This document shows positions 16,282 to 26,320 of a DNA stretch of 64,000 bases, piece after piece; the first letter of the stretch is position 1; every line of letters starts with the position of its first letter. The translations under genes were made by a program, and so were the position numbers. The stretch comes from an uncultured Pontibacter sp. Lineage in GTDB: Bacteria; Bacteroidota; Bacteroidia; Cytophagales; Hymenobacteraceae. The notes under the pieces were generated by a model that ran no database searches, was not told the origin of the DNA, and worked only from the letters and a program-made list of their open reading frames with translations. The stretch covers positions 124,001 through 188,000 of the forward strand of contig CANMMP010000004.1 of assembly GCA_947499125.1 (NCBI GenBank), written 5' to 3'.

Positions 16282-17172
16282 ATGCTCAAGAAAGGATTAA
16301 TCGGACTCGTATTACTTATAGTTATGGCGATCACAGCCATGAATTTTTACATCCCTGGTGTTTCTGAGAGTCATGGCAAAGTGCAGACTACCTTATACCT
16401 GGGGAAAGGTGAAAACCAGCCATTGGTTGTTGGGTTTGGTGGAGGAGAAGGAGGGAATGCCTGGGAAAGTGACCGCTGGAAACAGACACGGGATGAGTTC
16501 CTGGAGCAGGGGTATGCCTTTTTAGCGGTAGGTTACTTTGGAGGCCCAACAACACCAGGCAGTTTAGATAGGATTTCGCTCGATGCTATCCACGATTCTA
16601 TCATAAGTATAGCTGCCAACCCAATGATAGATGCGAGCAAAATTGCACTTATCGGCGGCTCTAAAGGAGCAGAATTGGCACTTAACCTGGCCAGCCGGTA
16701 TCCGCAATACGGTGCTGTGGTTGGTATCGTACCAAGCCATGTTTCTTTTCCGGCCACTACTATTCAGGCCCTGACATCTTCCTGGACTCACAATGGCGAA
16801 GAAGTACCTTATGTTCCGATGCCATTATCAGCGGTGCCAGCCGCTATGAAACAGGATCTGCATAGCGCTTTTAGTATAATGCTCCAGGATACTGCAGCGG
16901 TTTCCAAAGCAACTATACAAGTAGAGCACATAAACGGACCAGTACTGCTTCTTTCAGCCACGCAGGATGAGATGTGGCCATCAACCTACATGTCTGAGCA
17001 ACTAATGAAACGTTTCAAGCAAAAAAACTTTAAATTCCGCAATCAACACATCCCTATCGCAGGTGGGCACACTGTACCACTAGAGCATTTTAACCTGGTC
17101 ATCGATTTCCTAAACCAACACTTCAAAAAGCAGAATAGCCTAACAGTTATACAAGACAACATCGCAGATTAA
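16282..17172 (+). CDS. alpha/beta hydrolase, acyl-CoA thioester hydrolase/BAAT C-terminal type
   Basis: A 296-aa exported or membrane-anchored hydrolase with an N-terminal hydrophobic helix (GLIGLVLLIVMAITAMNFYI). The nucleophile elbow is GGSKGAE, the form typical of BAAT C-terminal-domain enzymes, with an Asp in LLSATQDEMWPS and His in IAGGHTVPLEH as likely triad members. The substrate is unknown. It lies 85 bp downstream of the Crp-type regulator and is probably its target. Confidence 0.82.
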   Translation: MLKKGLIGLVLLIVMAITAMNFYIPGVSESHGKVQTTLYLGKGENQPLVVGFGGGEGGNAWESDRWKQTRDEFLEQGYAFLAVGYFGGPTTPGSLDRISLDAIHDSIISIAANPMIDASKIALIGGSKGAELALNLASRYPQYGAVVGIVPSHVSFPATTIQALTSSWTHNGEEVPYVPMPLSAVPAAMKQDLHSAFSIMLQDTAAVSKATIQVEHINGPVLLLSATQDEMWPSTYMSEQLMKRFKQKNFKFRNQHIPIAGGHTVPLEHFNLVIDFLNQHFKKQNSLTVIQDNIAD

Positions 17173-17271
17173 ACGACTCTAAACTATTAAGTATACTTTG
17201 TATCATCTGCAAACCATAAATAATTATAGGTAGGCACAGCTAAATCATCAGGCAAATATCTACCTTTGAAA

Positions 17272-17649
17272 ATGGGTAAACCGCTTCGATGTACTTTCCT
17301 GCTTGTCATTGCTTTTCTATCCTTCGCATGGAGTGGAGAAGCTTATGGCATAGGTACTGCCCAGGAAGATTCTGCTATTAGTAGCACAAGCGATTCTAGT
17401 TCGAGTTTATCTCAAACTGAGCAGATCAGGTTTGATTCTTTGAACAGATCGGGGGAGCACCGAATAAGCTCTTTACGTAACTCGACTGCCTCTTCTTTAA
17501 AAAATAACTTTTCCGACTTTACGTACTCTTATCAAACTATAGAGTACCTATTTCAACTTATCGGCAAGCTATGTCTTACTCAAAATAAGATCTTAAGCCT
17601 AAGCCTTACAAGTGTTGATATTATTTTCCCCTCCCATTATTTCTGGTAA
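17272..17649 (+). CDS. exported protein of unknown function, Ser-rich
   Basis: 125 aa from the ATG at 17272. A signal peptide (TFLLVIAFLSFAWSGEAYG) is followed by a Ser/Thr-rich linker and an aromatic C-terminus. A TACCTTTG element at 17261-17268 ends only 3 bp before the ATG, so the message may be leaderless. No family recognised and coding evidence is modest. Confidence 0.5.
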   Translation: MGKPLRCTFLLVIAFLSFAWSGEAYGIGTAQEDSAISSTSDSSSSLSQTEQIRFDSLNRSGEHRISSLRNSTASSLKNNFSDFTYSYQTIEYLFQLIGKLCLTQNKILSLSLTSVDIIFPSHYFW

Positions 17650-17766
17650 TTCCATCTTTGCTTAAACGCGTCCAGTACGCATTCATAATCTTTTCAATTC
17701 TTATTAAAGATCAGGCAGACTTTCTCAAATCGTCTGGCTGATATCATGCATTTTATATAAACAAAG

Positions 17767-18270
17767 ATGAATTTAAATTTAACGATCATCGGGCTATTCA
17801 GCCTGGCACTTATCATAGTGCCCTTCATATTTTTTCAATTAAAGCAGACCAACCGTAATCAAAAGCTGTCATCAGATTTTATGATTATGGCAGAAAAACA
17901 AAAGTTAGCTATAACTTTATGTGATTTTTGGTCGCCCAATTATGCCATAGGTATAGATACTCAGAATTTAAAACTGTTATACATCAAAAAGCACGAAGGT
18001 GCAGATCAGCAAACGATCATAGACCTGACCAAGGTAAACCGTTGCAGTGAAAATAAATTGAGTACTGAGATTGGCGGGAGTAAAGTGATCGATCGGATTG
18101 AGCTAGTATTTACCCATCACGATAAGAAGTACCCTGCAAAGGCTTTAGAGTTTTATAACAGGGAAGAGAATCTGATGCTGGATAATGAACTTCAGATCTG
18201 TGAAAGATGGAACACCGTAATAAATTCTAGCTTAAAGGAGGCTACTGTAGGATTACCCGTAATTAGTTAA
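17767..18270 (+). CDS. membrane-anchored protein of unknown function
   Basis: 167 aa. One N-terminal transmembrane helix (LTIIGLFSLALIIVPFIFFQL) is followed by a cytoplasmic beta-rich domain (AIGIDTQNLKLLYIKK, QTIIDLTKVNRCSEN, VIDRIELVFTHHDKKYPAKALEFYNREENLMLDNELQICERW). The strand pattern resembles a PH-like fold seen in other Bacteroidota membrane proteins, but I cannot name the family. Confidence 0.65.
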   Translation: MNLNLTIIGLFSLALIIVPFIFFQLKQTNRNQKLSSDFMIMAEKQKLAITLCDFWSPNYAIGIDTQNLKLLYIKKHEGADQQTIIDLTKVNRCSENKLSTEIGGSKVIDRIELVFTHHDKKYPAKALEFYNREENLMLDNELQICERWNTVINSSLKEATVGLPVIS

Positions 18271-18397
18271 AACACAACAGTAAGGCCAGTGTAGCTTTAC
18301 TATTTAAAAAATTGTATCCACTGGTATATATCATATATCAGTGGATACATTTATTCTTTTATAAACCATTTAATACATTAAAGAACAAAGTCAGGAG

Positions 18398-19354
18398 ATG
18401 TTAGATATTGTTATACTTTTAGCCGGATTTTTATTTCTGATCCTTGGTGCTGATAAACTAGTTGATGGAGCATCCAGCCTTGCAACGAGGCTAGGTATTC
18501 CCAATATAGTTATCGGTTTGACTATAGTTGCCTTTGGTACCTCAGCTCCCGAGTTGGTCGTGAATTTATTTGCAGCCATCGATAACAATACAGAAATGGT
18601 GCTGGGCAACGTACTGGGCAGTAATATATTTAACGTGCTGGCTATACTTGGTATATCTGCGATTATATTTCCGCTAACAGTTAAAAGAAACACGACCTGG
18701 CTTGAAATTCCTTTGAGCTTGTTGGCTGCAATTGCTGTACTGGTGATTGCCAATGACCTGCTCCTGGATAATGCCGTAAGTAATTATATATCAAGAACTG
18801 ATGGTATACTCTTACTATTGTTTTTCATCATTTTCCTGGTTTACAATCTTAAAGTAGCCCAAAATAGCCCGGCCGACGAAGAGACAGAAACCAAGAACTA
18901 TACTTATCTGAAGTCGGCATTGTTTATAGCGCTCGGTCTGGCAGGTCTTATTTTAGGTGGTAGGTTTATTGTAACGAGTGCGGTAAGTATAGCACAGGCA
19001 TTTGGCTTATCCGAAAGGATCATCGCCTTGACAGTAGTTTCTATCGGAACTTCCTTACCTGAACTCGCAACGTCTATTGTTGCAGTAAGAAAAAAGAATG
19101 TAGATATAGCTATTGGCAACGTGGTAGGGTCAAACATCTTTAACATTTTCCTCATCTTGGGTATTTCAGCAGTAGTTACACCTCTTCAGGTTGGTCAGAG
19201 CACTTTTATAGATATTGCTGTAAATATTGTAGCAGGTATGTTGCTGTTCATCTTCATTTTTACCGGACGAGGAAGACGATTATCAAAATGGGAGGGAGTC
19301 TCGCTACTAGCGATATATGTGGCATATTTATGGTATATTATAGGTATAGGTTAA
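18398..19354 (+). CDS. calcium/sodium antiporter (CaCA family, YrbG-like)
   Basis: A 318-aa inner-membrane cation exchanger of about ten helices, built from two inverted halves. Each half carries the alpha-repeat: VAFGTSAPELVVNLFAA with GNVLGSNIFN, and VSIGTSLPELATSIVAV with GNVVGSNIFN. Glu in each PEL is the ion-binding residue. Length is normal. A strong terminator follows at 19378. Confidence 0.93.
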   Translation: MLDIVILLAGFLFLILGADKLVDGASSLATRLGIPNIVIGLTIVAFGTSAPELVVNLFAAIDNNTEMVLGNVLGSNIFNVLAILGISAIIFPLTVKRNTTWLEIPLSLLAAIAVLVIANDLLLDNAVSNYISRTDGILLLLFFIIFLVYNLKVAQNSPADEETETKNYTYLKSALFIALGLAGLILGGRFIVTSAVSIAQAFGLSERIIALTVVSIGTSLPELATSIVAVRKKNVDIAIGNVVGSNIFNIFLILGISAVVTPLQVGQSTFIDIAVNIVAGMLLFIFIFTGRGRRLSKWEGVSLLAIYVAYLWYIIGIG

Positions 19355-19377
19355 GCAATTCATACTATAACTTAAAA

Positions 19378-19410
19378 CAAGAAAGCCCCTCCAATCGAGG
19401 GGCTTTCTTG
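19378..19410. terminator. terminator after the antiporter gene
   Basis: A 13-bp perfect stem (CAAGAAAGCCCCT with AGGGGCTTTCTTG) and 7-nt loop, between convergent genes. It can act for both strands. Confidence 0.85.
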
Positions 19411-19463
19411 TTTAATATCTAAAAGCATATTGAGTGATTTGATAACCCAATTCACAGGAAAGC

Positions 19464-20192
19464 TTACGTCAAACCTTTTAATTTCTTGTAAAAGCCCTCG
19501 CTATAGGTTTCGCTGATAGGTATAACTTGTTCTGCAATCCAGATCCTGTTCTTTTCGATGTGATCTATCTTATCTATTGCCACCATAAAGGAGCGGTGAA
19601 CACGGGCAAAGTCCTGGGTTGGTAGCAACTCTTCCAGTTTTGAAAAATTAAGCAAAGTCATGATCTTTTCCTTGGCAGTATGTATCCGCAGGTAATCTTT
19701 CATTCCTTCTACAAACAGGATATCGCGGGTTGAGATCTTCTGGATACGATGGCCCACTTTCAGGAAGATATAGTCCTGCTCAGGTTTTGACTCTGATTTA
19801 GTGTCTTTCAATTCAAGTTGCTGTTTGATGCTTTGCTCTTGGTACAGGCGCAATACGCCTTTGTAGAAACGTTCGAATGAAAAAGGTTTTACCAGGTAAT
19901 CTTTCACTTCCAGTTCAAAGGCTTTCAGAGCATATTGATCATAGGCAGTTGTCAGGATGATCATGGGCTTTGGGTTCAGCATCGGGATGAAGCTAAGGCC
20001 ATCCAGGTCGGGCATGTTGATGTCCAGGAAAAGCAGGTCAGGCTTATCTGCTTCCAGTTGTGCTGCGGCTTCCAGAGGGCTCATAAAGGTGCCTTTCAGT
20101 TCCAGGAAAGGAACTTTGACTACATACTCTTCCAGTATTTCCTGGGCCAGGTGCTCGTCGTCAATTATATAGCAGGTGAGCTTCTCTTTCAT
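19464..20192 (-). CDS. LytTR-family response regulator
   Basis: 242 aa. The receiver domain has phospho-acceptor D57 (LLFLDINMPDLDG) and a KPF lysine in DYLVKPFSFERF. A LytTR DNA-binding domain lies at about 140-240 (IFLKVGHRIQKISTRDILFVEGMKDYLRIHT, FARVHRSFMVAIDKIDHIEKNRIWI, IPISETYSEGF). It overlaps the kinase gene by 32 bp and forms an operon with it. Confidence 0.93.
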   Translation of the reverse strand: MKEKLTCYIIDDEHLAQEILEEYVVKVPFLELKGTFMSPLEAAAQLEADKPDLLFLDINMPDLDGLSFIPMLNPKPMIILTTAYDQYALKAFELEVKDYLVKPFSFERFYKGVLRLYQEQSIKQQLELKDTKSESKPEQDYIFLKVGHRIQKISTRDILFVEGMKDYLRIHTAKEKIMTLLNFSKLEELLPTQDFARVHRSFMVAIDKIDHIEKNRIWIAEQVIPISETYSEGFYKKLKGLT

Positions 20193-21192
20193 GAACCTGT
20201 GTCTGAAGACCTTGAATCTTTAATATAACTGAAAACATTTCACCTGAGTTATCTATATCAAGTGTGTGTTGGTCCGGATACAACAAGGCCAGCCTTTTCT
20301 GAACATTCGGCAGCCCAATACCGCCCGGTTCTTCCAGCTTATTACCCCGGTTCTTTTCAATAGGGTTTTGTATGCTGAAAGTAAGGGTATTTTCTTTTAT
20401 CAGTACGCTTACTTTTATATCACCAGGTTCGAGCCGGGCAGGACTGTGCTTATAAGCATTCTCCAACAGGTGTACGAACAGCAGCGGAGCAATATGACTA
20501 GACTCAATATCTCCTTCCATTTTAAGGTCTACAACGGGTGCCTTCTTATACCGAAGCTGCTGTAAACTCACGTAATCCTGCAGGTAATTCATCTCCCGTG
20601 AAAGCGGCACCGTGGGCGCATTCGATTCGTAGATCATGTAGCGCATCAGGGAAGACAAACGAAGGACAGCTTCCGGGGCAGAAGCAGCTTGTTTGTAAAC
20701 CAAGGTATGAATATTATTGAGTGTATTGAACAAGAAGTGCGGATTGATCTGTGATTTCAGATAATACAGCTCTGCCTGTACTGCCTGCTTCTCCAACTGC
20801 TCTTTCCGGATCGTATTAAGTACCAGGTTCTCTGTGACCCGGGCCAGCCAGCTCAAAAAAATAAAGGGGATTGTAATTGAAAACAGGGAGACAAAATAGT
20901 ACAGAAGGTCAAAAGCATCTAGGCCTTTGTAATGCAGAAGCATATATAGAATCGGACCGGACAATATGATTCCCGCCAGCCGTAATAAATAAGCACCCTT
21001 CTTTTTTTTACCTGAATAGTGGGTCAGGAGATAGAAATGACTATAAAAAACATACAAAGCTGTTAGAACGACTGCCACGGTTAATCTAAACCAGTAAACA
21101 GTATCCTGACTTAATTGAAGCGCAATCAGCAGGCTAAACAGAATCCAGAGACCAATGTGGATCAGTGTGAATACCTTTTTAATTCGTTGCAT
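20161..21192 (-). CDS. LytS-type sensor histidine kinase
   Basis: 343 aa from the ATG at 21192; an upstream in-frame ATG at 21240 would add only 16 unlikely residues. Four transmembrane helices occupy about residues 5-135. The His_kinase domain has the phospho-site H in QINPHFLFNTLNNIHTLVYK, and the ATPase part has LLFVHLLENAYKHSP and GGIGLPNVQKRLALLYP. It has no separate sensor domain. Partner of the LytTR regulator that follows it. The divergent ABC-transporter/peptidase operon at 21642 is a possible target. Confidence 0.92.
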   Translation of the reverse strand: MQRIKKVFTLIHIGLWILFSLLIALQLSQDTVYWFRLTVAVVLTALYVFYSHFYLLTHYSGKKKKGAYLLRLAGIILSGPILYMLLHYKGLDAFDLLYYFVSLFSITIPFIFLSWLARVTENLVLNTIRKEQLEKQAVQAELYYLKSQINPHFLFNTLNNIHTLVYKQAASAPEAVLRLSSLMRYMIYESNAPTVPLSREMNYLQDYVSLQQLRYKKAPVVDLKMEGDIESSHIAPLLFVHLLENAYKHSPARLEPGDIKVSVLIKENTLTFSIQNPIEKNRGNKLEEPGGIGLPNVQKRLALLYPDQHTLDIDNSGEMFSVILKIQGLQTQVHEREAHLLYN

Positions 21193-21431
21193 CCTACAAA
21201 GATATTTTTTCCTGCCATTCCCATACCATCTACTCGGCAATAGCCTTGTCCTAATCTACGAATCAGCCGATTGGTTCTGTAAGTGCTTTGGCGGCAGCAT
21301 TTCCGTCACTCGTCGATTACTTTACAGCAGTAGCATATTGGTTTTTGCTTTACAGTCTTATCCAGTTTCCTTTATTCTGAAAATGAGTGGTTTTGGGTTA
21401 AAGTTAGTTCAGTCACTTTTGTTTGTTGCAG

Positions 21432-21546
21432 ACTGTCCCCTTGAGGGGACCATAGGGGTGTAATCGTTAGTAGGGTTTTCTTTAAATAAAGGTCATAGCA
21501 TATTCAGCTACATTTAACACCCCTGTAGTCCCCTCAAGGGGACAGT
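21432..21546. repeat. 115-bp inverted-repeat element with nested hairpins
   Basis: Two 30-nt arms (21432-21461 and 21517-21546) are inverted repeats with 28 of 30 matches around a 55-nt centre. Each arm also holds its own small dyad, GTCCCCT-2 nt-AGGGGAC. No coding capacity. The form fits a MITE- or REP-like intergenic element. It lies between the divergent kinase gene and ABC transporter operon. Confidence 0.75.
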
Positions 21547-21641
21547 TTTCACTACTACTAATTATATGCAGATAATGATACTGAACATAAAACATTTAGC
21601 CTAATTCATCCCATTAACACTAAGAATCAAAAACTACAACT

Positions 21642-22568
21642 ATGGAAAACCACCAGATCAGCTTGTCTATCCGCAATGTCTCTAAAACCTACGGCAATGG
21701 TGTAAAGGCTTTGAGCAATATTACACTGGATATTCCAATGGGTATGTACGGCTTGCTTGGCCCTAACGGAGCCGGAAAGTCTACGTTGATGCGCACTTTG
21801 GCTACGCTGCAGGAACCTGATGCAGGTAGTATACATCTGGGCGAAATAGATGTGCTGCTTCCGCAGGAAGAAGTGCGCCAGACCCTGGGGTATCTACCGC
21901 AGGAGTTCGGGCTTTACCCGAATGCAAAAGCGGAAGATCTGCTTGATTACTTTGCCGTGCTCAAAGGCATTACTAATCGGGCTTCCAGAAAAGAAGTGGT
22001 GGAAGCCTTGCTAAAACAAACCAACCTGTGGGACGTGCGCAAACAAAAACTAGGTAGTTTCTCAGGCGGTATGAAGCAGCGTTTTGGGGTAGCCGTAGCA
22101 TTGCTGGGAAATCCGAAGCTATTGATTGTGGATGAGCCTACGGCTGGTCTGGATCCGGCTGAAAGGGTGCGCTTTTTAAACCTGTTGAGCGAACTGGGCG
22201 AGAATAGTGTGGTGATCCTATCTACGCACATTGTGGAAGATGTGAGTGAGCTTTGCACCAACATAGCCATCATCAACAAAGGACAAATACTGCTGGAAGG
22301 AGAGCCTTTAAAAGCCGTGGAACGGCTGCAAGGAAAAATATGGCGCTGTATTGTTGAGAAGAGCAGTTTACCAGCATTAGAGCAGGAGCATAAGGTCATC
22401 TCAACCAAACTGCTAAGCGGACGAACTGTAGTTCATATCTACAGCGAAGAAAACCCCGGCAACGGTTTTGAACTGGTGGCACCTGATCTGGAAGATGTTT
22501 ACTTCACCACCATGGCTGGTTTTGATAAAAAATTGGTGATGCAGCAGGAGAGGGAGGTGCAGTTATGA
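21642..22568 (+). CDS. ABC transporter ATP-binding protein
   Basis: A 308-aa ATPase of the ABC-2 type exporter family. Walker A GPNGAGKST, Q-loop LGYLPQEFGLY, signature SFSGGMKQR, Walker B LLIVDEPTAGLDP and switch His in VILSTHIVED are all intact. A C-terminal extension follows residue 220. The stop overlaps the next start (ATGA, 22565-22568), so the ATPase and the permease/peptidase are made together. Confidence 0.94.
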   Translation: MENHQISLSIRNVSKTYGNGVKALSNITLDIPMGMYGLLGPNGAGKSTLMRTLATLQEPDAGSIHLGEIDVLLPQEEVRQTLGYLPQEFGLYPNAKAEDLLDYFAVLKGITNRASRKEVVEALLKQTNLWDVRKQKLGSFSGGMKQRFGVAVALLGNPKLLIVDEPTAGLDPAERVRFLNLLSELGENSVVILSTHIVEDVSELCTNIAIINKGQILLEGEPLKAVERLQGKIWRCIVEKSSLPALEQEHKVISTKLLSGRTVVHIYSEENPGNGFELVAPDLEDVYFTTMAGFDKKLVMQQEREVQL

Positions 22569-25500
22569 TACTGGGAAAGATCTTTCGCTATGAATTTGCC
22601 TACCTGTTAGGGCGCATCTCCACCTGGCTCTATGTAGCAGTGCTGCTCGCATTTACAATAGGCATAAAAATAATCGTTACAACTGGAGACGGTGTCTATC
22701 CTAATAACACATTCCACATCACAGCCATGACTGTGATCGGTGGCCTGATCTGGCTTGTCATAGGGGCTTCTGTGGCTGGCGATGCTGCGGCGCGTGATGT
22801 ACAGATGCGCATCCATCCACTTATTTATACGACCCCGGTCAAGAAGGTAAATTACCTGGGCGGTCGATTTCTGGCAGCCTTTGCAGTGAATGCCTTCATT
22901 ATACTTGCTTTACCAGTTGGTGTACTGCTTTCCTTTTACCTGCCAAGCATGAACCAGGAAGAGTTATTGCCATTCAGACCCATAACGTACCTGAATGCCT
23001 ATTTCCTGATCGCCTTACCGACAGTTTTCGTCGCATCCGCTTTACAGTTTACCTTTGCAGCGCTTAGCCGCCGGGTAATGACAAGTTACCTGGCTAGTTT
23101 ACTGCTTGCCGTATTCCCTCAACTTATTGCCTTGTCGGCAGCAACGCTTTTCGGGAACTGGGATCTGGTAAAATTACTGGATCCGGTTGGTCTTGCCGGC
23201 ATTATAAATAGCGAACTGGGAACATGGACGCCAACCGAGAAGAATACACGACTAATTGCCTTGGAAGGGATGTTTCTTCTGAATCGTGTCTTGTGGCTGG
23301 GTGTTGCTGTAGGCTTTTTATGGATTACCTATAAACGTTTCAGTTTTACGAATCCTGTCACTAAAAGCTGGATGGTTCGCTTTAAAAGAAAACCAAAAGT
23401 ACAGGCGGAATCTGCTGCTGAATCTCCCATCATCAGAGCAAAGCCCATTTCTGTCCCGCAGGTTCAGCGAAGCTTTGGCTATGCCACTTGGTTTCATCAA
23501 ACGCTTACCATTGCGTGGGCAGCTTTTAAGGAAATAGCCGGACACCCTATAGGACTCACACTGGTTGGTGCTATTGCCTTGGTTTCTGCGGTATTCAGCG
23601 AGAGTATTCTGAATGAGCATGGAATTCCGTTGCTCCCAACAACCCAGCAAGTGATAGGCTACCTGGCTTCTCCTGTAAGTAGCGTCGGCACCCCCTGGGT
23701 TGTGATCCAACTACTCATTCTATACTTCGTGGGGGAACTTGTGTGGCGTGAGCGGGATGCAGGCCTTAGTGATGTTGCAGATGCCACACCGGTACCGGAT
23801 TGGGTGCTTTTCACCGGTAAGTTCCTGGGAGTAGCTTTCATCATCGTTACCTGGATGGCTTTGCTCATGGCAGGAGGTATAGGCATGCAGTTGTCCCAGG
23901 GGTATGACAAATTAGAGTTTGGCTTATACATGCAAACCCTATTTGGCATACAGCTTGTTGACTACCTGCTCTTTGCCCTGGTTGCCCTGGTGGTACATGT
24001 AGTGGTGAATCAGAAATACATAGGGTATTTGGTAGTGCTTTTGGTTTTCAGTTTTATAGCTTTTCCTACTACATTCCAGGTCGAGCATCCTATGCTCATT
24101 TTTGGAAACGATCCGGGATGGTGGTACACCGATATGAGGGGTTTTGGAGCTACTCTGGGGCCGTGGCTGTGGTTTAAACTATACTGGTTAGCCTGGGCTT
24201 TGCTACTGGCTGTGGCAGCGAGATTACTTTGGCCACGTGGAAGAGCGCAAAGCTTAAAGCACCGCTTGCGTTTAGCACAGCGAAGGTTTTCAGGTTCCAC
24301 CACCTGGGTTGCCATGCTTGGTTCAGGACTTCTTTTTACCTTGGGGAGTTTCATTTTCTATAACACCAATGTGCAAAACGAGTACCTTACTGGCTCCGAG
24401 ATTGTAGAACGGAAGGCGGAATATGAACGGGAATACGGTAAGTACAGAAACGCCCCACAACCCCAATTGACGGCAACAAAACTGCACATCGAACTTTACC
24501 CTGATAAACAGGAAGTCAGCATACGTGGCACCTATACCTTGGTGAATCAGCATACAGTCGCCATAGACTCTATACATATTGGAAGTGTTTATGGCATCGC
24601 ATTCAATGAAGTCAGCTTTAACAGGCCGGCTACAGGTGTGGTAATGGACAAAGAACTAAGTTACCATATTTATGAGCTAGAAGAATCCCTTCTGCCTGGA
24701 GATTCCTTACAACTAAACTTTGTAGTGCACTATAAACAGCACGGTTTTGGTCACAGCAGCAAACAGCCTTTGGTGGTAGCTAATGGTACCAATTTTACAA
24801 ATTACGAACTGCTTCCAGGTATTGGCTACCATCGTTACAAGGAAATCAATGACGCGGTTCTTCGGGAAAAACATCAACTTACTGCGCACCCTGAGTTACC
24901 ATCTCTTTATGATCAGGAGGCACGTAAAAAGCCGTTCAGCACCGATCAGACTACCTTAGAAGTTATTATAGGCACGGCAAAACAAGAAGTGGCTGTTGCG
25001 CCAGGTACTTTGCAAAGAACCTGGACTGAAAGCGACAGAAGATACTTCCACTATAAAACGAACGCACCGATTGGTGGTGAGTACGCCATCCTGTCGGCTA
25101 ACTATAAAGTGAACGAAAATAAATGGAATGACGTGACGATCAGGATCTACTATCATCCGGATCATGACCAAAACATTGATAAAATGCTCCGGAGCGTAAC
25201 AGCTTCGCTGGCTTATTATACGGAGCAGTTTGGTCCATATCCATTTGAATCCTTTACGCTGGTAGAGCGTGCTGGTCCCGGAAGTGGAGCTACTGCAGAT
25301 GCGGGCATCGTGTACTACGGAGAACAGTACGCGCTTTTGAATTCAGATGACAGTCCTGGTGGTTTTGACCTGCCGTATTATATTATGGCGCATGAAATGG
25401 CGCACCAGTGGTGGGGCTTAGCCAGGCTAACACCTGCCTACATGGAAGGAGCCGGTGTGCTTATTGAAAGTTTGGCTGTATTTTCTGGTATGCAAGTGCT

Positions 25501-26143
25501 AGAGAAGCACTATGGAGAAGGCCACTTAAGAAAATACGTGAATTACCTGCATGATGCCTATGCAATGCCACGCTCACTTGCATCTGCTAACCTGCTTCAG
25601 GCAAATGAGTCCTTTTTATACTACCGTAAGGGTGGTCTCGCGCTGTATGCCTTGAGCGAGTACATTGGAAAAGCAAAAGTGAACCATGCGCTGCGGGAGT
25701 TGCTACAAAAACGGACATCAGGAGAACTGTCTTTGCCGACTACCCTGGATCTTTACAAGGAGCTACAAAGTGTTACACCGGACTCTCTTAACTACCTGTT
25801 ACACGACCTGTTTGAAGAGAACACCTATTGGCGTCTGAAGACAAAGCAATTTGCAGCAGAGCAAACCAAATCAGGTATGTGGGAAGTAACCCTTACGGTG
25901 CAGGCGCAAAAAGTGGTAGTTGATAGTACAGGTGCTGAAAAGGAAGTGCCCATGCAGGATTGGCTGGAAGTGGGTATTTATGGGGAAGGCAAGGGTTTAG
26001 ATGACCCACTTTACCTTCAGATGCACCATATCCGGTCCGGTGAACAGACCATTAAAGTGACCGTGCCACGAAAACCTGACAATGGCGGTATCGATCCAAA
26101 TCACCTGATGATCGACCTGCGAAGGGATGATAATGTAAAGTAA
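22565..26143 (+). CDS. ABC-2 permease fused to M1-family aminopeptidase
   Basis: 1192 aa. The first half (about 1-600) has two sets of membrane helices of ABC-2 permease type. The second half (about 640-1180) is an M1 peptidase-like domain on the outer face: N-terminal beta domain (TKLHIELYPDKQEVSIRGTYTLVN), a GAMEN-like GSGATADAGIVYYGEQ, and zinc motif HEMAHQWWG at residues 943-951, with the third ligand Glu in LIESLAVF. The fusion is known in Bacteroidota, but its substrate is not. The peptidase may process or sense peptides exported by the transporter (inference). Both parts look intact. Confidence 0.9.
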   Translation: MILGKIFRYEFAYLLGRISTWLYVAVLLAFTIGIKIIVTTGDGVYPNNTFHITAMTVIGGLIWLVIGASVAGDAAARDVQMRIHPLIYTTPVKKVNYLGGRFLAAFAVNAFIILALPVGVLLSFYLPSMNQEELLPFRPITYLNAYFLIALPTVFVASALQFTFAALSRRVMTSYLASLLLAVFPQLIALSAATLFGNWDLVKLLDPVGLAGIINSELGTWTPTEKNTRLIALEGMFLLNRVLWLGVAVGFLWITYKRFSFTNPVTKSWMVRFKRKPKVQAESAAESPIIRAKPISVPQVQRSFGYATWFHQTLTIAWAAFKEIAGHPIGLTLVGAIALVSAVFSESILNEHGIPLLPTTQQVIGYLASPVSSVGTPWVVIQLLILYFVGELVWRERDAGLSDVADATPVPDWVLFTGKFLGVAFIIVTWMALLMAGGIGMQLSQGYDKLEFGLYMQTLFGIQLVDYLLFALVALVVHVVVNQKYIGYLVVLLVFSFIAFPTTFQVEHPMLIFGNDPGWWYTDMRGFGATLGPWLWFKLYWLAWALLLAVAARLLWPRGRAQSLKHRLRLAQRRFSGSTTWVAMLGSGLLFTLGSFIFYNTNVQNEYLTGSEIVERKAEYEREYGKYRNAPQPQLTATKLHIELYPDKQEVSIRGTYTLVNQHTVAIDSIHIGSVYGIAFNEVSFNRPATGVVMDKELSYHIYELEESLLPGDSLQLNFVVHYKQHGFGHSSKQPLVVANGTNFTNYELLPGIGYHRYKEINDAVLREKHQLTAHPELPSLYDQEARKKPFSTDQTTLEVIIGTAKQEVAVAPGTLQRTWTESDRRYFHYKTNAPIGGEYAILSANYKVNENKWNDVTIRIYYHPDHDQNIDKMLRSVTASLAYYTEQFGPYPFESFTLVERAGPGSGATADAGIVYYGEQYALLNSDDSPGGFDLPYYIMAHEMAHQWWGLARLTPAYMEGAGVLIESLAVFSGMQVLEKHYGEGHLRKYVNYLHDAYAMPRSLASANLLQANESFLYYRKGGLALYALSEYIGKAKVNHALRELLQKRTSGELSLPTTLDLYKELQSVTPDSLNYLLHDLFEENTYWRLKTKQFAAEQTKSGMWEVTLTVQAQKVVVDSTGAEKEVPMQDWLEVGIYGEGKGLDDPLYLQMHHIRSGEQTIKVTVPRKPDNGGIDPNHLMIDLRRDDNVK

Positions 26144-26290
26144 TTGGAAATAGAATAAAGTCAGATATAAAGTATACTTATTACCTAAGCGAGTATGCTT
26201 ATCTTTTTATCCCTAAGTATAATCACGAACGTTAGAGGAAATTGTACAGGATCATATACTCCTGCTTTAGTCTACTTTACTATAAATGCA

Positions 26291-26318
26291 AAAAACAGGC
26301 GCTGTAGTGCCTGTTTTT
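26291..26318 (-). terminator. terminator of the small Lys-rich gene
   Basis: A 10-bp stem (AAAAACAGGC with GCCTGTTTTT) and 8-nt loop lies 2 bp beyond the stop codon of the minus-strand gene and ends in a T run on that strand. Confidence 0.75.
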
Positions 26319-26320
26319 GT

